Shown here one piece after another: positions 1 to 6,947 of a stretch of DNA of 20,698 nucleotides (the first letter of the stretch is position 1; each line of letters starts with the position of its first letter). A program made the position numbers and the translations under genes. The notes beneath the pieces were generated by a model. The model saw only the letters and a list, made by a program, of their open reading frames with translations. It was not told the origin of the DNA and did not search any database. The stretch is taken from contig ONXP01000084.1 of the NCBI GenBank assembly GCA_900321865.1, positions 1 through 20,698 of the forward strand. The letters run 5' to 3'. The stretch comes from an uncultured Elusimicrobia bacterium (GTDB lineage: Bacteria; RUG730).

Positions 1-863
1 ATCATATCATCTACTAATTTTTTACCATTAAAAAACATCTGACGCCTTGCTACATCCAATGAACAAAGAATAATATAATTAGGGCTGGTAGTATGAAGCA
101 TAGAAATAACTTTTTTTACCCTATCAATATCCACTCTATCGGAGCAAACATGTAAAACCGATCCTTGACTAAAAACAGACAAAGTTTTATGACTACTTTG
201 AATAACTATATCTGCACCCAATCTTACACTAGATTTTGAAATATTATCCGTCATCCCAAGGTGCGCACCATGAGCTTCATCTACTATTAAAATTTTCCCA
301 GCACTATGGACTATATCCGCTATTTTTTTTATATCAGTCAAAACTCCGTTATAAGTAGGATTGGTAACAAAAACTGCCTTTGCTTCAGGAAATCTTGATA
401 ATGCTTTTTCTATCTGTGAAGGAGAACTATCAAAAAATAAATCAAATTCTCTATCTATGATAGGTTCTATCCATATAGGCCAAATTCCACCTAAAATTAT
501 TCCAGCCATAGCAGACTTATGTGCATTCCTAGATAAAATTATAGAATCTCTAGGATTACATACAGACATAAAAGCTGCCTGGTTTCCCATACTAGATCCA
601 TTTAATAAAAAAAATGTCTGTTTTGCTCCAACAAGCTCTGCATAAAGCTCTTCTGCTTCTTTTATTATTCCAGTAGGATCGTGAATAGAATCAACCTCTG
701 GAAAAACTGTAAGATCCGCTTTAAAAATATTTTTACCAAAAAATTCTAACAAATCCGCATCTATACTATTACCATTTTTATGCCCAGGAGTGTGAAAAGA
801 TACAACATTTCTTTTGGCATGCTCTAAAATAGTTGTGAAGATTGGAACTCTAGTTTGATCCAT
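1..863 (-). CDS. Orn/Lys/Arg decarboxylase, PLP fold type I (SpeA/YaaO-like), 3' end missing
   Basis: This is my own reading of the minus strand from the ATG at 863; it stays open for 287 codons to the window edge, so the C-terminus is missing. The N-terminal HTPGHK motif, the RNAHKS stretch, VDEAHGAHL and SSHKT are the hallmarks of the group III (fold type I) ornithine/lysine/arginine decarboxylases. K226 in SSHKT should form the Schiff base with PLP, and the Asp of VDEAH should contact the PLP ring nitrogen. The gene starts 14 bp after the speE stop and sits last in a speD-speE-decarboxylase order, so it probably feeds polyamine synthesis. Substrate cannot be read from the sequence alone. 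The Thermus-like SpeE next door favours arginine, giving agmatine; ornithine or lysine remain possible. The Shine-Dalgarno is weak (GAGAAAA). Confidence 0.9.
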   Translation of the reverse strand, partial: MDQTRVPIFTTILEHAKRNVVSFHTPGHKNGNSIDADLLEFFGKNIFKADLTVFPEVDSIHDPTGIIKEAEELYAELVGAKQTFFLLNGSSMGNQAAFMSVCNPRDSIILSRNAHKSAMAGIILGGIWPIWIEPIIDREFDLFFDSSPSQIEKALSRFPEAKAVFVTNPTYNGVLTDIKKIADIVHSAGKILIVDEAHGAHLGMTDNISKSSVRLGADIVIQSSHKTLSVFSQGSVLHVCSDRVDIDRVKKVISMLHTTSPNYIILCSLDVARRQMFFNGKKLVDDM

Positions 864-877
864 AAAATTTTATTTTC

Positions 878-1801
878 TCATTTAAACAAAAATTTTAAAT
901 TATCTTTTTTTAAGATATTTGTTTCATTTTCTAATATTTTTCTCAAATGCTTAGGAAAACTAAACATTTTAATATTTGTAATACCGTCATAATATCTTAA
1001 ATCGTTTTTTAAAAGATTTTTTTCTAAAAAATCATCCACATAGTTTATATCAAATATATTTTTTAATTCAATATCAGAACATAAATTATAACCCCAAGTA
1101 ATAATACTAGATGGAACAAAACTAGAAAATGGATAAACAAAACTAAAAATCTCTCTCAAAGTTCTATTTATTGCACTAAAAATTTCAAACTGAGGAATAT
1201 CAGAAGGAGTAGATTGAATAACAACAGCCCCACCAGGCTTTAAAACTTTTTTAATTTTTTCAAAGAACTCTATGGAATAAAGATGTATAATAGGAGTATT
1301 CTCTATAGGACAAGGTAAATCTGAAATAACTACATCAAATTTTTCTGAAGTTTCTGACAAATATTTATTAGCATCGTCTATGACTAATTTTACTCTAGAA
1401 TCTTCAAAAGATCCTTTATGAAAAACTTCTAAATATTTTTTTGCAAAATTTATAACACTGTCATCTATGTCTACCATAACGACTTTTTTAACATTTTTAT
1501 ATTTTAATATCTCTCTAATCGTAGCACCCTCTCCGCCACCTAAAACTAAAACTTCACTAGCTTTAGCATTTATAACCATAGCAGGATGTACTATTGACTC
1601 GTGATATATAAATTCATCTAACTCTGTCGACTGGATTTCTCCATCTAGAACCAAAGCTCTTTTATAATTTTCAATATCTAAAACTTCCATTTTTTGATAT
1701 TTAGTAGATGTTTTAACTAAAATATCCTTAATTTTATAAAGATGCTTTTCATTTTTGGTAAAATTCTCTTCAAGCCATTTAGATTCATTATAATTATTCA
1801 T
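878..1801 (-). CDS. speE: Polyamine aminopropyltransferase (spermidine synthase family)
   Basis: The protein transfers an aminopropyl group from decarboxylated S-adenosylmethionine to an amine acceptor. The 307-residue length is normal. Visible landmarks are LDGEIQ (52-57) and YHE (66-68) of the substrate-binding N-terminal part, the SAM-site glycine loop GGGEG (88-92), VDID (110-113), and the active-site segment at 160-165, which reads S-D-L-P-C-P. The usual D-x-x-D-P here becomes D161-x-x-C164-P, so the second acidic residue is replaced by cysteine. This segment, the following [10 protein letters not shown] and the C-terminal part resemble, from memory, the Thermus SpeE that acts on agmatine. 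The start overlaps the speD end by 8 bp, and the stop is TGA. Family assignment is firm; acceptor specificity is inference. Confidence 0.93.
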   Translation of the reverse strand: MNNYNESKWLEENFTKNEKHLYKIKDILVKTSTKYQKMEVLDIENYKRALVLDGEIQSTELDEFIYHESIVHPAMVINAKASEVLVLGGGEGATIREILKYKNVKKVVMVDIDDSVINFAKKYLEVFHKGSFEDSRVKLVIDDANKYLSETSEKFDVVISDLPCPIENTPIIHLYSIEFFEKIKKVLKPGGAVVIQSTPSDIPQFEIFSAINRTLREIFSFVYPFSSFVPSSIITWGYNLCSDIELKNIFDINYVDDFLEKNLLKNDLRYYDGITNIKMFSFPKHLRKILENETNILKKDNLKFLFK

Positions 1802-2198
1802 TAGAGATTTCCTTAAGGCTAGCTTTATGATTTAACTCTCCATCATAAGAACTCATTATTCCTCTTTTCATTTCTATAACACTAATATTATGTGCTGAAA
1901 AAGCACTTTTTAAATATTCATAAGCTATCCAAGGCTTCACGGTATCTCCACAGGTATAAATATCGACTGAGGCAAATTTATACTCAGGCCATGTATGTAT
2001 AGCTAAATGAGACTCCGCTATAACTATAACTCCACTGACTCCATAAGGATTAAACGAATGAAAAATAGAATCAACTATAGTAGCATTTGTTCTCTTCGCT
2101 GCTTCCAGCATTAATTCTTCTACCTTTGCTACATCATTTATAGCATTTAAATCACACTCATAAAATTCCGCTACAACATGCTTCCCAAGAGCTTTCAT
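1794..2198 (-). CDS. speD: S-adenosylmethionine decarboxylase proenzyme (prokaryotic short type)
   Basis: This pyruvoyl enzyme makes decarboxylated SAM, the aminopropyl donor for SpeE. At 134 residues it has the length of the short bacterial class (Thermotoga/Bacillus type). Self-cleavage is expected between E62 and S63 in [12 protein letters not shown], with S63 turning into the pyruvoyl group; H68 and C83 fall at the same numbers as the processing and catalytic residues of the Thermotoga maritima enzyme. It overlaps speE by 8 bp, and an AGGAG lies about 12 nt before the ATG with AAAGGG directly in front of it. The gap to the upstream epimerase is 46 bp and holds a promoter-like sequence, so speD may begin its own transcript. 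Confidence 0.96.
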   Translation of the reverse strand: MKALGKHVVAEFYECDLNAINDVAKVEELMLEAAKRTNATIVDSIFHSFNPYGVSGVIVIAESHLAIHTWPEYKFASVDIYTCGDTVKPWIAYEYLKSAFSAHNISVIEMKRGIMSSYDGELNHKASLKEISNE

Positions 2199-2230
2199 CC
2201 CTTTCTATTTCTCCTGTAAAAATAACTGTT

Positions 2231-2258
2231 ATGTTATATTTTCACTAAAAAAAGTCAA
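2231..2258 (-). promoter_or_regulatory. Possible sigma-70-type promoter for speD-speE-decarboxylase
   Basis: On the minus strand TTGACT (2258-2253) is followed by a 16-bp spacer and TAACAT (2236-2231). The -35 matches 5 of 6 consensus bases and the -10 matches 4 of 6. The predicted start near 2225 would leave about 27 nt before the speD ATG. The -35 lies inside the last codons of the epimerase gene. In DNA this AT-rich such matches arise by chance, so this is only a candidate. Confidence 0.35.
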
Positions 2259-3192
2259 GATTTTTAGAATATTTATTATTATAAAAATTAAAAGTCTCTT
2301 CTAAACCTTTTTTTAATGAAGTTAATTCTATTTTGAAAACTTTTTTCATTAAAGAATTATCTACCAAACTATTCTCTATTTCTCCAAGTCTTTTAGGTAA
2401 AAACTTTACCTCTAAATCACTTTTTGAAATTTCTTTTTCTAACTTATATAAATCTAAAATTTTTATATCATTTCCAGAAGATACATTTATAGTAATGTTC
2501 TCTGGAAAATCTAAAGCTAAACTGTTTATTAAAGCAACATCTTTGACAAAAACAAAATCTCTTTTTTGCTCGCCACTGCCAAAAATTATTGAAGGAATAT
2601 TCTTTATAAAATTATCAAAAAAAATAGCAACTACCCCAGCTTCGCCTTTTATGCTCTGCCTTGGGCCATAAACATTGCTATATCTAAAAATTAAATAGTT
2701 AAAACCATAAGTCTTTGCATAAAATTTTATATAAAATTCATCTGAAAGTTTAGCTATGCCATAAGGCGAAATAGGATTTACAAAATCTCCCTCTTTGTTT
2801 GGAAATTCTGACTCTCCATATATCGCCCCACCACTAGACGAAAAAATTATTTTTTTTATTTTATGTTTTTTTATATTTTCTAAAATATTTATCGTTCCTA
2901 AAATGTTTACACCAGCATCAAACATAGGATCTGAAACAGATTTTCTAATATTAATCTGGGCGGCATGATGATTAACTATGTCAAATTTTACTTTTTCAAA
3001 CAAAGCATCTAAATCTTTAGATAAAATGTCTTTTTCTATAAATTCTGCAGAAGGATTTATATTTTTTATATCTCCACTAGATAAGTTATCTAGAACCCAA
3101 ACTCTATGCCCCATATCAATATACTTATCTACAATATTAGACCCAATAAATCCTGCTCCACCGGTGACTAAAATATTTAGTTTATCCTTCAC
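2245..3192 (-). CDS. NAD-dependent nucleotide-sugar epimerase/dehydratase (extended SDR, GalE-like)
   Basis: This is a 315-residue Rossmann-fold protein of the extended short-chain dehydrogenase family. GGAGFIG (11-17) is the NAD-binding loop, HHAAQ (75-79) matches the family's N-H-A-A region, SSSGGAIYG (118-126) holds the catalytic serine region, and Y144-x3-K148 is the catalytic pair. Such enzymes epimerise or dehydrate UDP- or dTDP-sugars for cell-surface polysaccharides; UDP-glucose 4-epimerase is the closest general fit, but the substrate cannot be decided. The start is GTG at 3192, inside the end of ispF (11-bp overlap), which implies translational coupling. It is not obviously linked in function to the neighbouring ispF or polyamine genes. 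Stop is TAG. Confidence 0.88.
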   Translation of the reverse strand: MKDKLNILVTGGAGFIGSNIVDKYIDMGHRVWVLDNLSSGDIKNINPSAEFIEKDILSKDLDALFEKVKFDIVNHHAAQINIRKSVSDPMFDAGVNILGTINILENIKKHKIKKIIFSSSGGAIYGESEFPNKEGDFVNPISPYGIAKLSDEFYIKFYAKTYGFNYLIFRYSNVYGPRQSIKGEAGVVAIFFDNFIKNIPSIIFGSGEQKRDFVFVKDVALINSLALDFPENITINVSSGNDIKILDLYKLEKEISKSDLEVKFLPKRLGEIENSLVDNSLMKKVFKIELTSLKKGLEETFNFYNNKYSKNLDFF

Positions 3193-3664
3193 AAATTTCC
3201 TCTAAGAGGCAAATACTTATAGCTTCTATAGCATTGCCATGACCTATTTCACCTAGCCCTTCATTAGTCGTCGCTTTTATGCCTATAAGCGAATAATCAA
3301 TGTCTAGAAAGTTCGCAATATTTTTTTTCATTTCGTCCAAAAAAACATTAAGTTTAGGCTTTTCTGCTATGATAACCGTATCAAAATTGATAATTTTATA
3401 CTTTTTTAATATAAATTTTTCACAAACATTTTTTAATAAATATAAACTAGAAATATCTTTATATTTTTTGTCGGTATCGGGAAAATGATAACCTATATTT
3501 TTTTCACCTATTGCCCCAAGAATAGAATCTATAACAGAGTGAACTAAAACATCCGCATCAGAATTTCCCAAAAGCCCTTTTTCATAATCTATTTTCACTC
3601 CACCTAAAATCAGATCTCTTCCAAAAACTAATTTATGGATATCTCTGCCTATACCAATTCTCAT
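3182..3664 (-). CDS. ispF: 2-C-methyl-D-erythritol 2,4-cyclodiphosphate synthase
   Basis: IspF converts CDP-ME 2-phosphate to ME-cyclodiphosphate in the non-mevalonate (MEP) isoprenoid pathway. The 160-residue protein is full length. Metal ligands D8 and H10 sit in GRDIH, and H42 in LVHSV; the HFPDTD stretch and the C-terminal KATTNEGLGEIGHG match the family's conserved segments. It starts 8 bp after the rubrerythrin stop, yet no Shine-Dalgarno is visible in that gap, so translation may depend on coupling to the upstream gene. The 3' end overlaps the GTG start of the epimerase by 11 bp. No ispD or other MEP gene is present in the window. Confidence 0.96.
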   Translation of the reverse strand: MRIGIGRDIHKLVFGRDLILGGVKIDYEKGLLGNSDADVLVHSVIDSILGAIGEKNIGYHFPDTDKKYKDISSLYLLKNVCEKFILKKYKIINFDTVIIAEKPKLNVFLDEMKKNIANFLDIDYSLIGIKATTNEGLGEIGHGNAIEAISICLLEEICEG

Positions 3665-3672
3665 ACAAAAAT

Positions 3673-4221
3673 TTATTTAGAAAAATATCTGTTTAAAAGT
3701 CCAAGAAATGCTTTTCCGTGTCTAGCTTCGTCTCGTGCCATTTCATGAACCGTGTCGTGAATTGCATCCAAATTCTTTTCTTTTGCTCTTTTTGCAAGAT
3801 CGGTTTTTCCTAAAGTTGCACCTTTTTCAGCATCTACTCTCATTTTTAAGTTTTTTTCTGTAGAATTTTCTACTAATTCCCCTAAAAGTTCTGCAAATTT
3901 TGCTGCATGTTCTGCTTCTTCTAAAGCTGCCTTTTCGTAATATGTTCCAATTTCTGGATAACCTTCTCTATATGCTACTCTAGCCATAGCTAAATACATT
4001 CCAACTTCTTTACATTCACCTTCAAAATTCATCTTTAAATCTGCTTTTATATCACTAGGAGCATCCTTTGCCACTCCTAAAATATGTTCTGATGCCCATA
4101 AATCGCTTTCTGAGGATACTTCTTTAAATTTATCTTTTCCTACTCCGCATACAGGGCAACTATTAGGAGCTTCATCTCCTTCATAAACATAGCCACATAC
4201 TTCACATACAAATTTTTTCAT
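3673..4221 (-). CDS. Reverse rubrerythrin (N-terminal rubredoxin, C-terminal diiron domain)
   Basis: The protein is 182 residues from the ATG at 4221. That start is chosen over an in-frame one 13 codons earlier because AGGAGA lies at ideal distance before it (4233-4228) and the product begins [11 protein letters not shown] rubredoxin-type iron site formed by two C-x2-C pairs (CEVCG and CPVCG) fills the first 40 residues. A ferritin-like four-helix domain follows, with E-x2-H motifs EAEH and EARH plus helix glutamates ([18 protein letters not shown]). This domain order is the reverse of classical rubrerythrin and matches the clostridial reverse rubrerythrins, which reduce hydrogen peroxide and oxygen with electrons from NADH via partner proteins. 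It suggests an oxygen-sensitive organism. It lies between the cation ATPase and ispF, probably in one operon. Confidence 0.93.
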   Translation of the reverse strand: MKKFVCEVCGYVYEGDEAPNSCPVCGVGKDKFKEVSSESDLWASEHILGVAKDAPSDIKADLKMNFEGECKEVGMYLAMARVAYREGYPEIGTYYEKAALEEAEHAAKFAELLGELVENSTEKNLKMRVDAEKGATLGKTDLAKRAKEKNLDAIHDTVHEMARDEARHGKAFLGLLNRYFSK

Positions 4222-4263
4222 TATTATTCTCCTAAAAATTAACTTTCTTAAATTATACAAAAT

Positions 4264-6861
4264 TTATTTTTTATTTTTAGTTTTATTTAAAATTTTTAAA
4301 AATTCTATGATAAAAACAGCACTAAGGCTAAAAAGCACACAAATACCTAAATTTTTTAAATTAAATTCATAAGGAATATTAAACAAAGGTCTAAATTTTG
4401 GCAAAAATATTACAAAATACATAAAAGAGCATATAAATAAAGAGACAAAAATTGCTTTATTTTGGAAAAAACCCAACTTAAAACAGGTTTGAGTATTTGA
4501 CCTAAAAGTAAAAACTAAAAATAATCTAGAAAATATAAGAGTAGAAAAAGCCATCGCCATGCCTAAATTAATAGAAGTTTTAAAACCAATTAAATAAGAA
4601 ATAATGACAAAAATTGAAATTATAACTCCTCTAAAAACAATAATTTTTATAGATTTAGAGTCTAAAATTTCTGATGTAAGTTTAGAATTTATAATATTTT
4701 TTTCCGGCTTTTCAAATCCTAAACTAATAGCTGGAAGCGAGTCATTTAAAAGATTTATAAAAAGCAATTGAAGAGCAGTGAAAGGATTAGGATAATTAAA
4801 AATCATTGCAAAAATAATAGTATTTATTGCCCCTAAATTTCCACTAAGAAGATAATTTATGGATTTTTTAATATTTAGAAAACTACTTTTCCCAATTTCT
4901 ATCGCTTCAATTATGGAAGAAAAATCATCGCCTAAAATAGTCATTTTACTAGCATCTTTTGCAACCTCCGTCCCAGAACCCATAGAGATTCCAATATTTG
5001 CTTCTTTTAATGCTAGAGCATCATTTACTCCGTCTCCTGTCATTGCAACAATTTTGCCTTTTTTCTGCCACATCTTTACTATTCTATATTTATGACTGGG
5101 AGACATTCTAGCATAAACTTTTATTTTTTCTATTTTTTCAAAAAAAATATTATCGTCCATTTCGTCTAACTCTTTTCCGTCTATGCTAATATCAGCTTGT
5201 GATAAAATATTTAATTTTTTAGCAATAGATTTAGCTGTTAATAAACTATCCCCCGTTATCATTACTACATCTATTTTAGCAGTTTTAGCTTTTTGTATAG
5301 AATTAAAAACATCTTCTCTAATTGGATCCGTCATAGCTATTAATCCTAAAAAAATAAAATTTTCTTCCTTTTCATTTTGAAAATTATCTAGAATGCATTC
5401 TTTCATTCCAAAGGCCAAAACTCTATAAGAATCCATAGAGAAAGCTTTATTTTTTTCTTTATATTTTAAAAATAAATCTTTATTAGCCTCAATTCCTAAA
5501 ACTTTGTCGCCATCATAAAAATATTTAGATTTTGCAAAAATTACATCCGGAGCACCCTTTATAAACATTATATTTTTCCCATCAATGTTATGGAAAGTTG
5601 ACATTATTTTTTTAGTAGAATCAAAAGGAATCTCAAAAAGCCTGTCATATTTTTTTATATTTTTAAAATTTTGACTTTCGATATATTTTAAAATTGCAAT
5701 TTCTGTAGAATCGCCTATTTCTTTATCCTTATCAATATAGGCGTCATTATTTAAGCTAGAAGCTAATAAAAAATTTTTGCCTTGAGAAGTATTATCAATA
5801 AACTTTTTTTCGTCTCCTAAAAAAATATCTACAACTTTCATCTTATTTTGAGTAAGTGTTCCTGTTTTGTCGGTCAAAATAATATTAACGTTTCCCAGCA
5901 TTTCTACCAAAGACAATTTTTTTATTATAATTTTATTTTTTGCCATTCGATTTGCACCAAATGTTAAAACTATAGAAATTATACTAGACAAAGCTTCTGG
6001 AATAGCCGCAACTGCCAAAGCTACAGAAAATATAAAAACCTCTAAAATAGAATTTAATACATTTTGTTCGTGCAAAAAAAAGATTTTAAGGCTCTGAAAT
6101 AAAAAAATCAAAAGAGAAATTAATGTTATATAAAAACCTAATTTTTTACTAAAAATTGCCAAATTTTTTTCCAAGCTAGTTTTTTTATCTTCTATTTCAT
6201 TTAAAGAGCTAGAAATTTTACCTATTTCAGTAGACTTGCCAATCTTGGTAACTATAAACTTTCCTCTGCCTTTCAAAACTGTCGTCCCTAAAAATAGAGT
6301 ATTGTTCATATCTAAAATATTGACTTTATCAGAAATCACTAGATTATTTTTTTCGCTAGGAATCGATTCTCCTGTCAAAATGCTTTCATTGACAATTAGA
6401 GAATTCGCCTCTAGTATTCTACCATCAGCTGGAACAATATCACCTGCTTCTAATAAAACTATATCACCTACGGTCAATTCTAAGCTATTTATCAATTTTT
6501 TCTCGCCATCTCTTAAAACTTTACTAAAAGGAGTGGATAATTTTTTTAAAGATTTTAAAGAAGATTCAGCTTTTTTATTTTGAAAAACTTCTAAAAATGA
6601 GTTCAAAATTAACACAAAAAGTATTATAAAAGAATCAAAAATTTTACCCAAAATTAATTGCACAAAAATTGCTATAAGCAAAATAACGACGAGTGGAGAA
6701 CTAAAAGAATTAAAAAATAATTTTAGTATTGATGCTTTTTTTTCTTTGTAAATTTCGTTTAGTCCAAAATTCTTTAGTCTTTCTTCTGCTTCTTTTTGAG
6801 TTAATCCAAAATGTGAAGATTTTAAAATTTTTATTACTTCTTCTATATTTTTTCTATACAT
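4264..6861 (-). CDS. P-type cation-transporting ATPase (P2A, probable Ca2+ pump)
   Basis: This inner-membrane pump has 865 residues from the ATG at 6861, which has AAAGGA (6872-6867) five bases upstream; an in-frame TTG at 6876 has no such site. In order: N-terminal cation-ATPase segment (1-50), M1-M2 (about 50-95), actuator loop TGES (163-166), M3-M4 with PEAL (288-291), phosphorylation site DKTGTLT (331-337), nucleotide-binding KGAP (435-438), hinge TGDGVND (608-614), and six further membrane segments to the C-terminus. PEAL in M4 and N703-x2-N706-D707 in M6 fit calcium pumps. The place of the SERCA site-I glutamate in M5 is alanine (A678 in SGNLGA), as in single-site bacterial calcium ATPases. 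Mn2+ or another cation is not excluded. It heads a minus-strand operon continuing into the reverse rubrerythrin after 42 bp. Confidence 0.92.
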   Translation of the reverse strand: MYRKNIEEVIKILKSSHFGLTQKEAEERLKNFGLNEIYKEKKASILKLFFNSFSSPLVVILLIAIFVQLILGKIFDSFIILFVLILNSFLEVFQNKKAESSLKSLKKLSTPFSKVLRDGEKKLINSLELTVGDIVLLEAGDIVPADGRILEANSLIVNESILTGESIPSEKNNLVISDKVNILDMNNTLFLGTTVLKGRGKFIVTKIGKSTEIGKISSSLNEIEDKKTSLEKNLAIFSKKLGFYITLISLLIFLFQSLKIFFLHEQNVLNSILEVFIFSVALAVAAIPEALSSIISIVLTFGANRMAKNKIIIKKLSLVEMLGNVNIILTDKTGTLTQNKMKVVDIFLGDEKKFIDNTSQGKNFLLASSLNNDAYIDKDKEIGDSTEIAILKYIESQNFKNIKKYDRLFEIPFDSTKKIMSTFHNIDGKNIMFIKGAPDVIFAKSKYFYDGDKVLGIEANKDLFLKYKEKNKAFSMDSYRVLAFGMKECILDNFQNEKEENFIFLGLIAMTDPIREDVFNSIQKAKTAKIDVVMITGDSLLTAKSIAKKLNILSQADISIDGKELDEMDDNIFFEKIEKIKVYARMSPSHKYRIVKMWQKKGKIVAMTGDGVNDALALKEANIGISMGSGTEVAKDASKMTILGDDFSSIIEAIEIGKSSFLNIKKSINYLLSGNLGAINTIIFAMIFNYPNPFTALQLLFINLLNDSLPAISLGFEKPEKNIINSKLTSEILDSKSIKIIVFRGVIISIFVIISYLIGFKTSINLGMAMAFSTLIFSRLFLVFTFRSNTQTCFKLGFFQNKAIFVSLFICSFMYFVIFLPKFRPLFNIPYEFNLKNLGICVLFSLSAVFIIEFLKILNKTKNKK

Positions 6862-6892
6862 AAAAATCCTTTTCAAAATTTAAAATAAAGTT

Positions 6893-6920
6893 TTGTCTTA
6901 ATTATAAAAAATTATAAAAT
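6893..6920 (+). promoter_or_regulatory. Candidate promoter for recG
   Basis: TTGTCT (6893-6898), a 16-bp spacer and TAAAAT (6915-6920) precede recG; the predicted start near 6927 leaves only about 21 nt before the ATG and no Shine-Dalgarno. The -35 matches 4 of 6 consensus bases, the -10 5 of 6. Weak evidence because of the AT-rich background. Confidence 0.3.
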
Positions 6921-6940
6921 TAAATAAATTTATTTTACAA
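6911..6940 (-). promoter_or_regulatory. Candidate promoter for the ATPase operon
   Basis: On the minus strand TTGTAA (6940-6935) is followed by an 18-bp spacer and a perfect TATAAT (6916-6911). Transcription would start near 6904, about 43 nt before the ATPase ATG. Its -10 overlaps the -10 of the plus-strand recG candidate. The match could be by chance in this base composition. Confidence 0.4.
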
Positions 6941-6947
6941 AATTGTT

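Noticed and set aside
361-645. Plus-strand ORF of 94 codons
   Set aside because: It lies antisense to the conserved decarboxylase, whose motifs are unmistakable on the minus strand.
878-880. Idea that TGA is reassigned, given the very low GC content
   Set aside because: TGA ends speE and the FtsL-like gene at sensible family lengths, and tryptophans in conserved positions use TGG.
4222-4260. Longer rubrerythrin start 13 codons upstream
   Set aside because: The extra residues are not part of the rubredoxin domain, and the strong AGGAGA site sits before the internal ATG at 4221.
6236-6583. Plus-strand ORF of 115 codons
   Set aside because: It is an antisense shadow of the actuator region of the P-type ATPase, with no ribosome site and no recognisable motif.
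6862-6876. TTG start for the ATPase
   Set aside because: The ATG at 6861 has AAAGGA five bases upstream; the TTG would lie inside or before that site.
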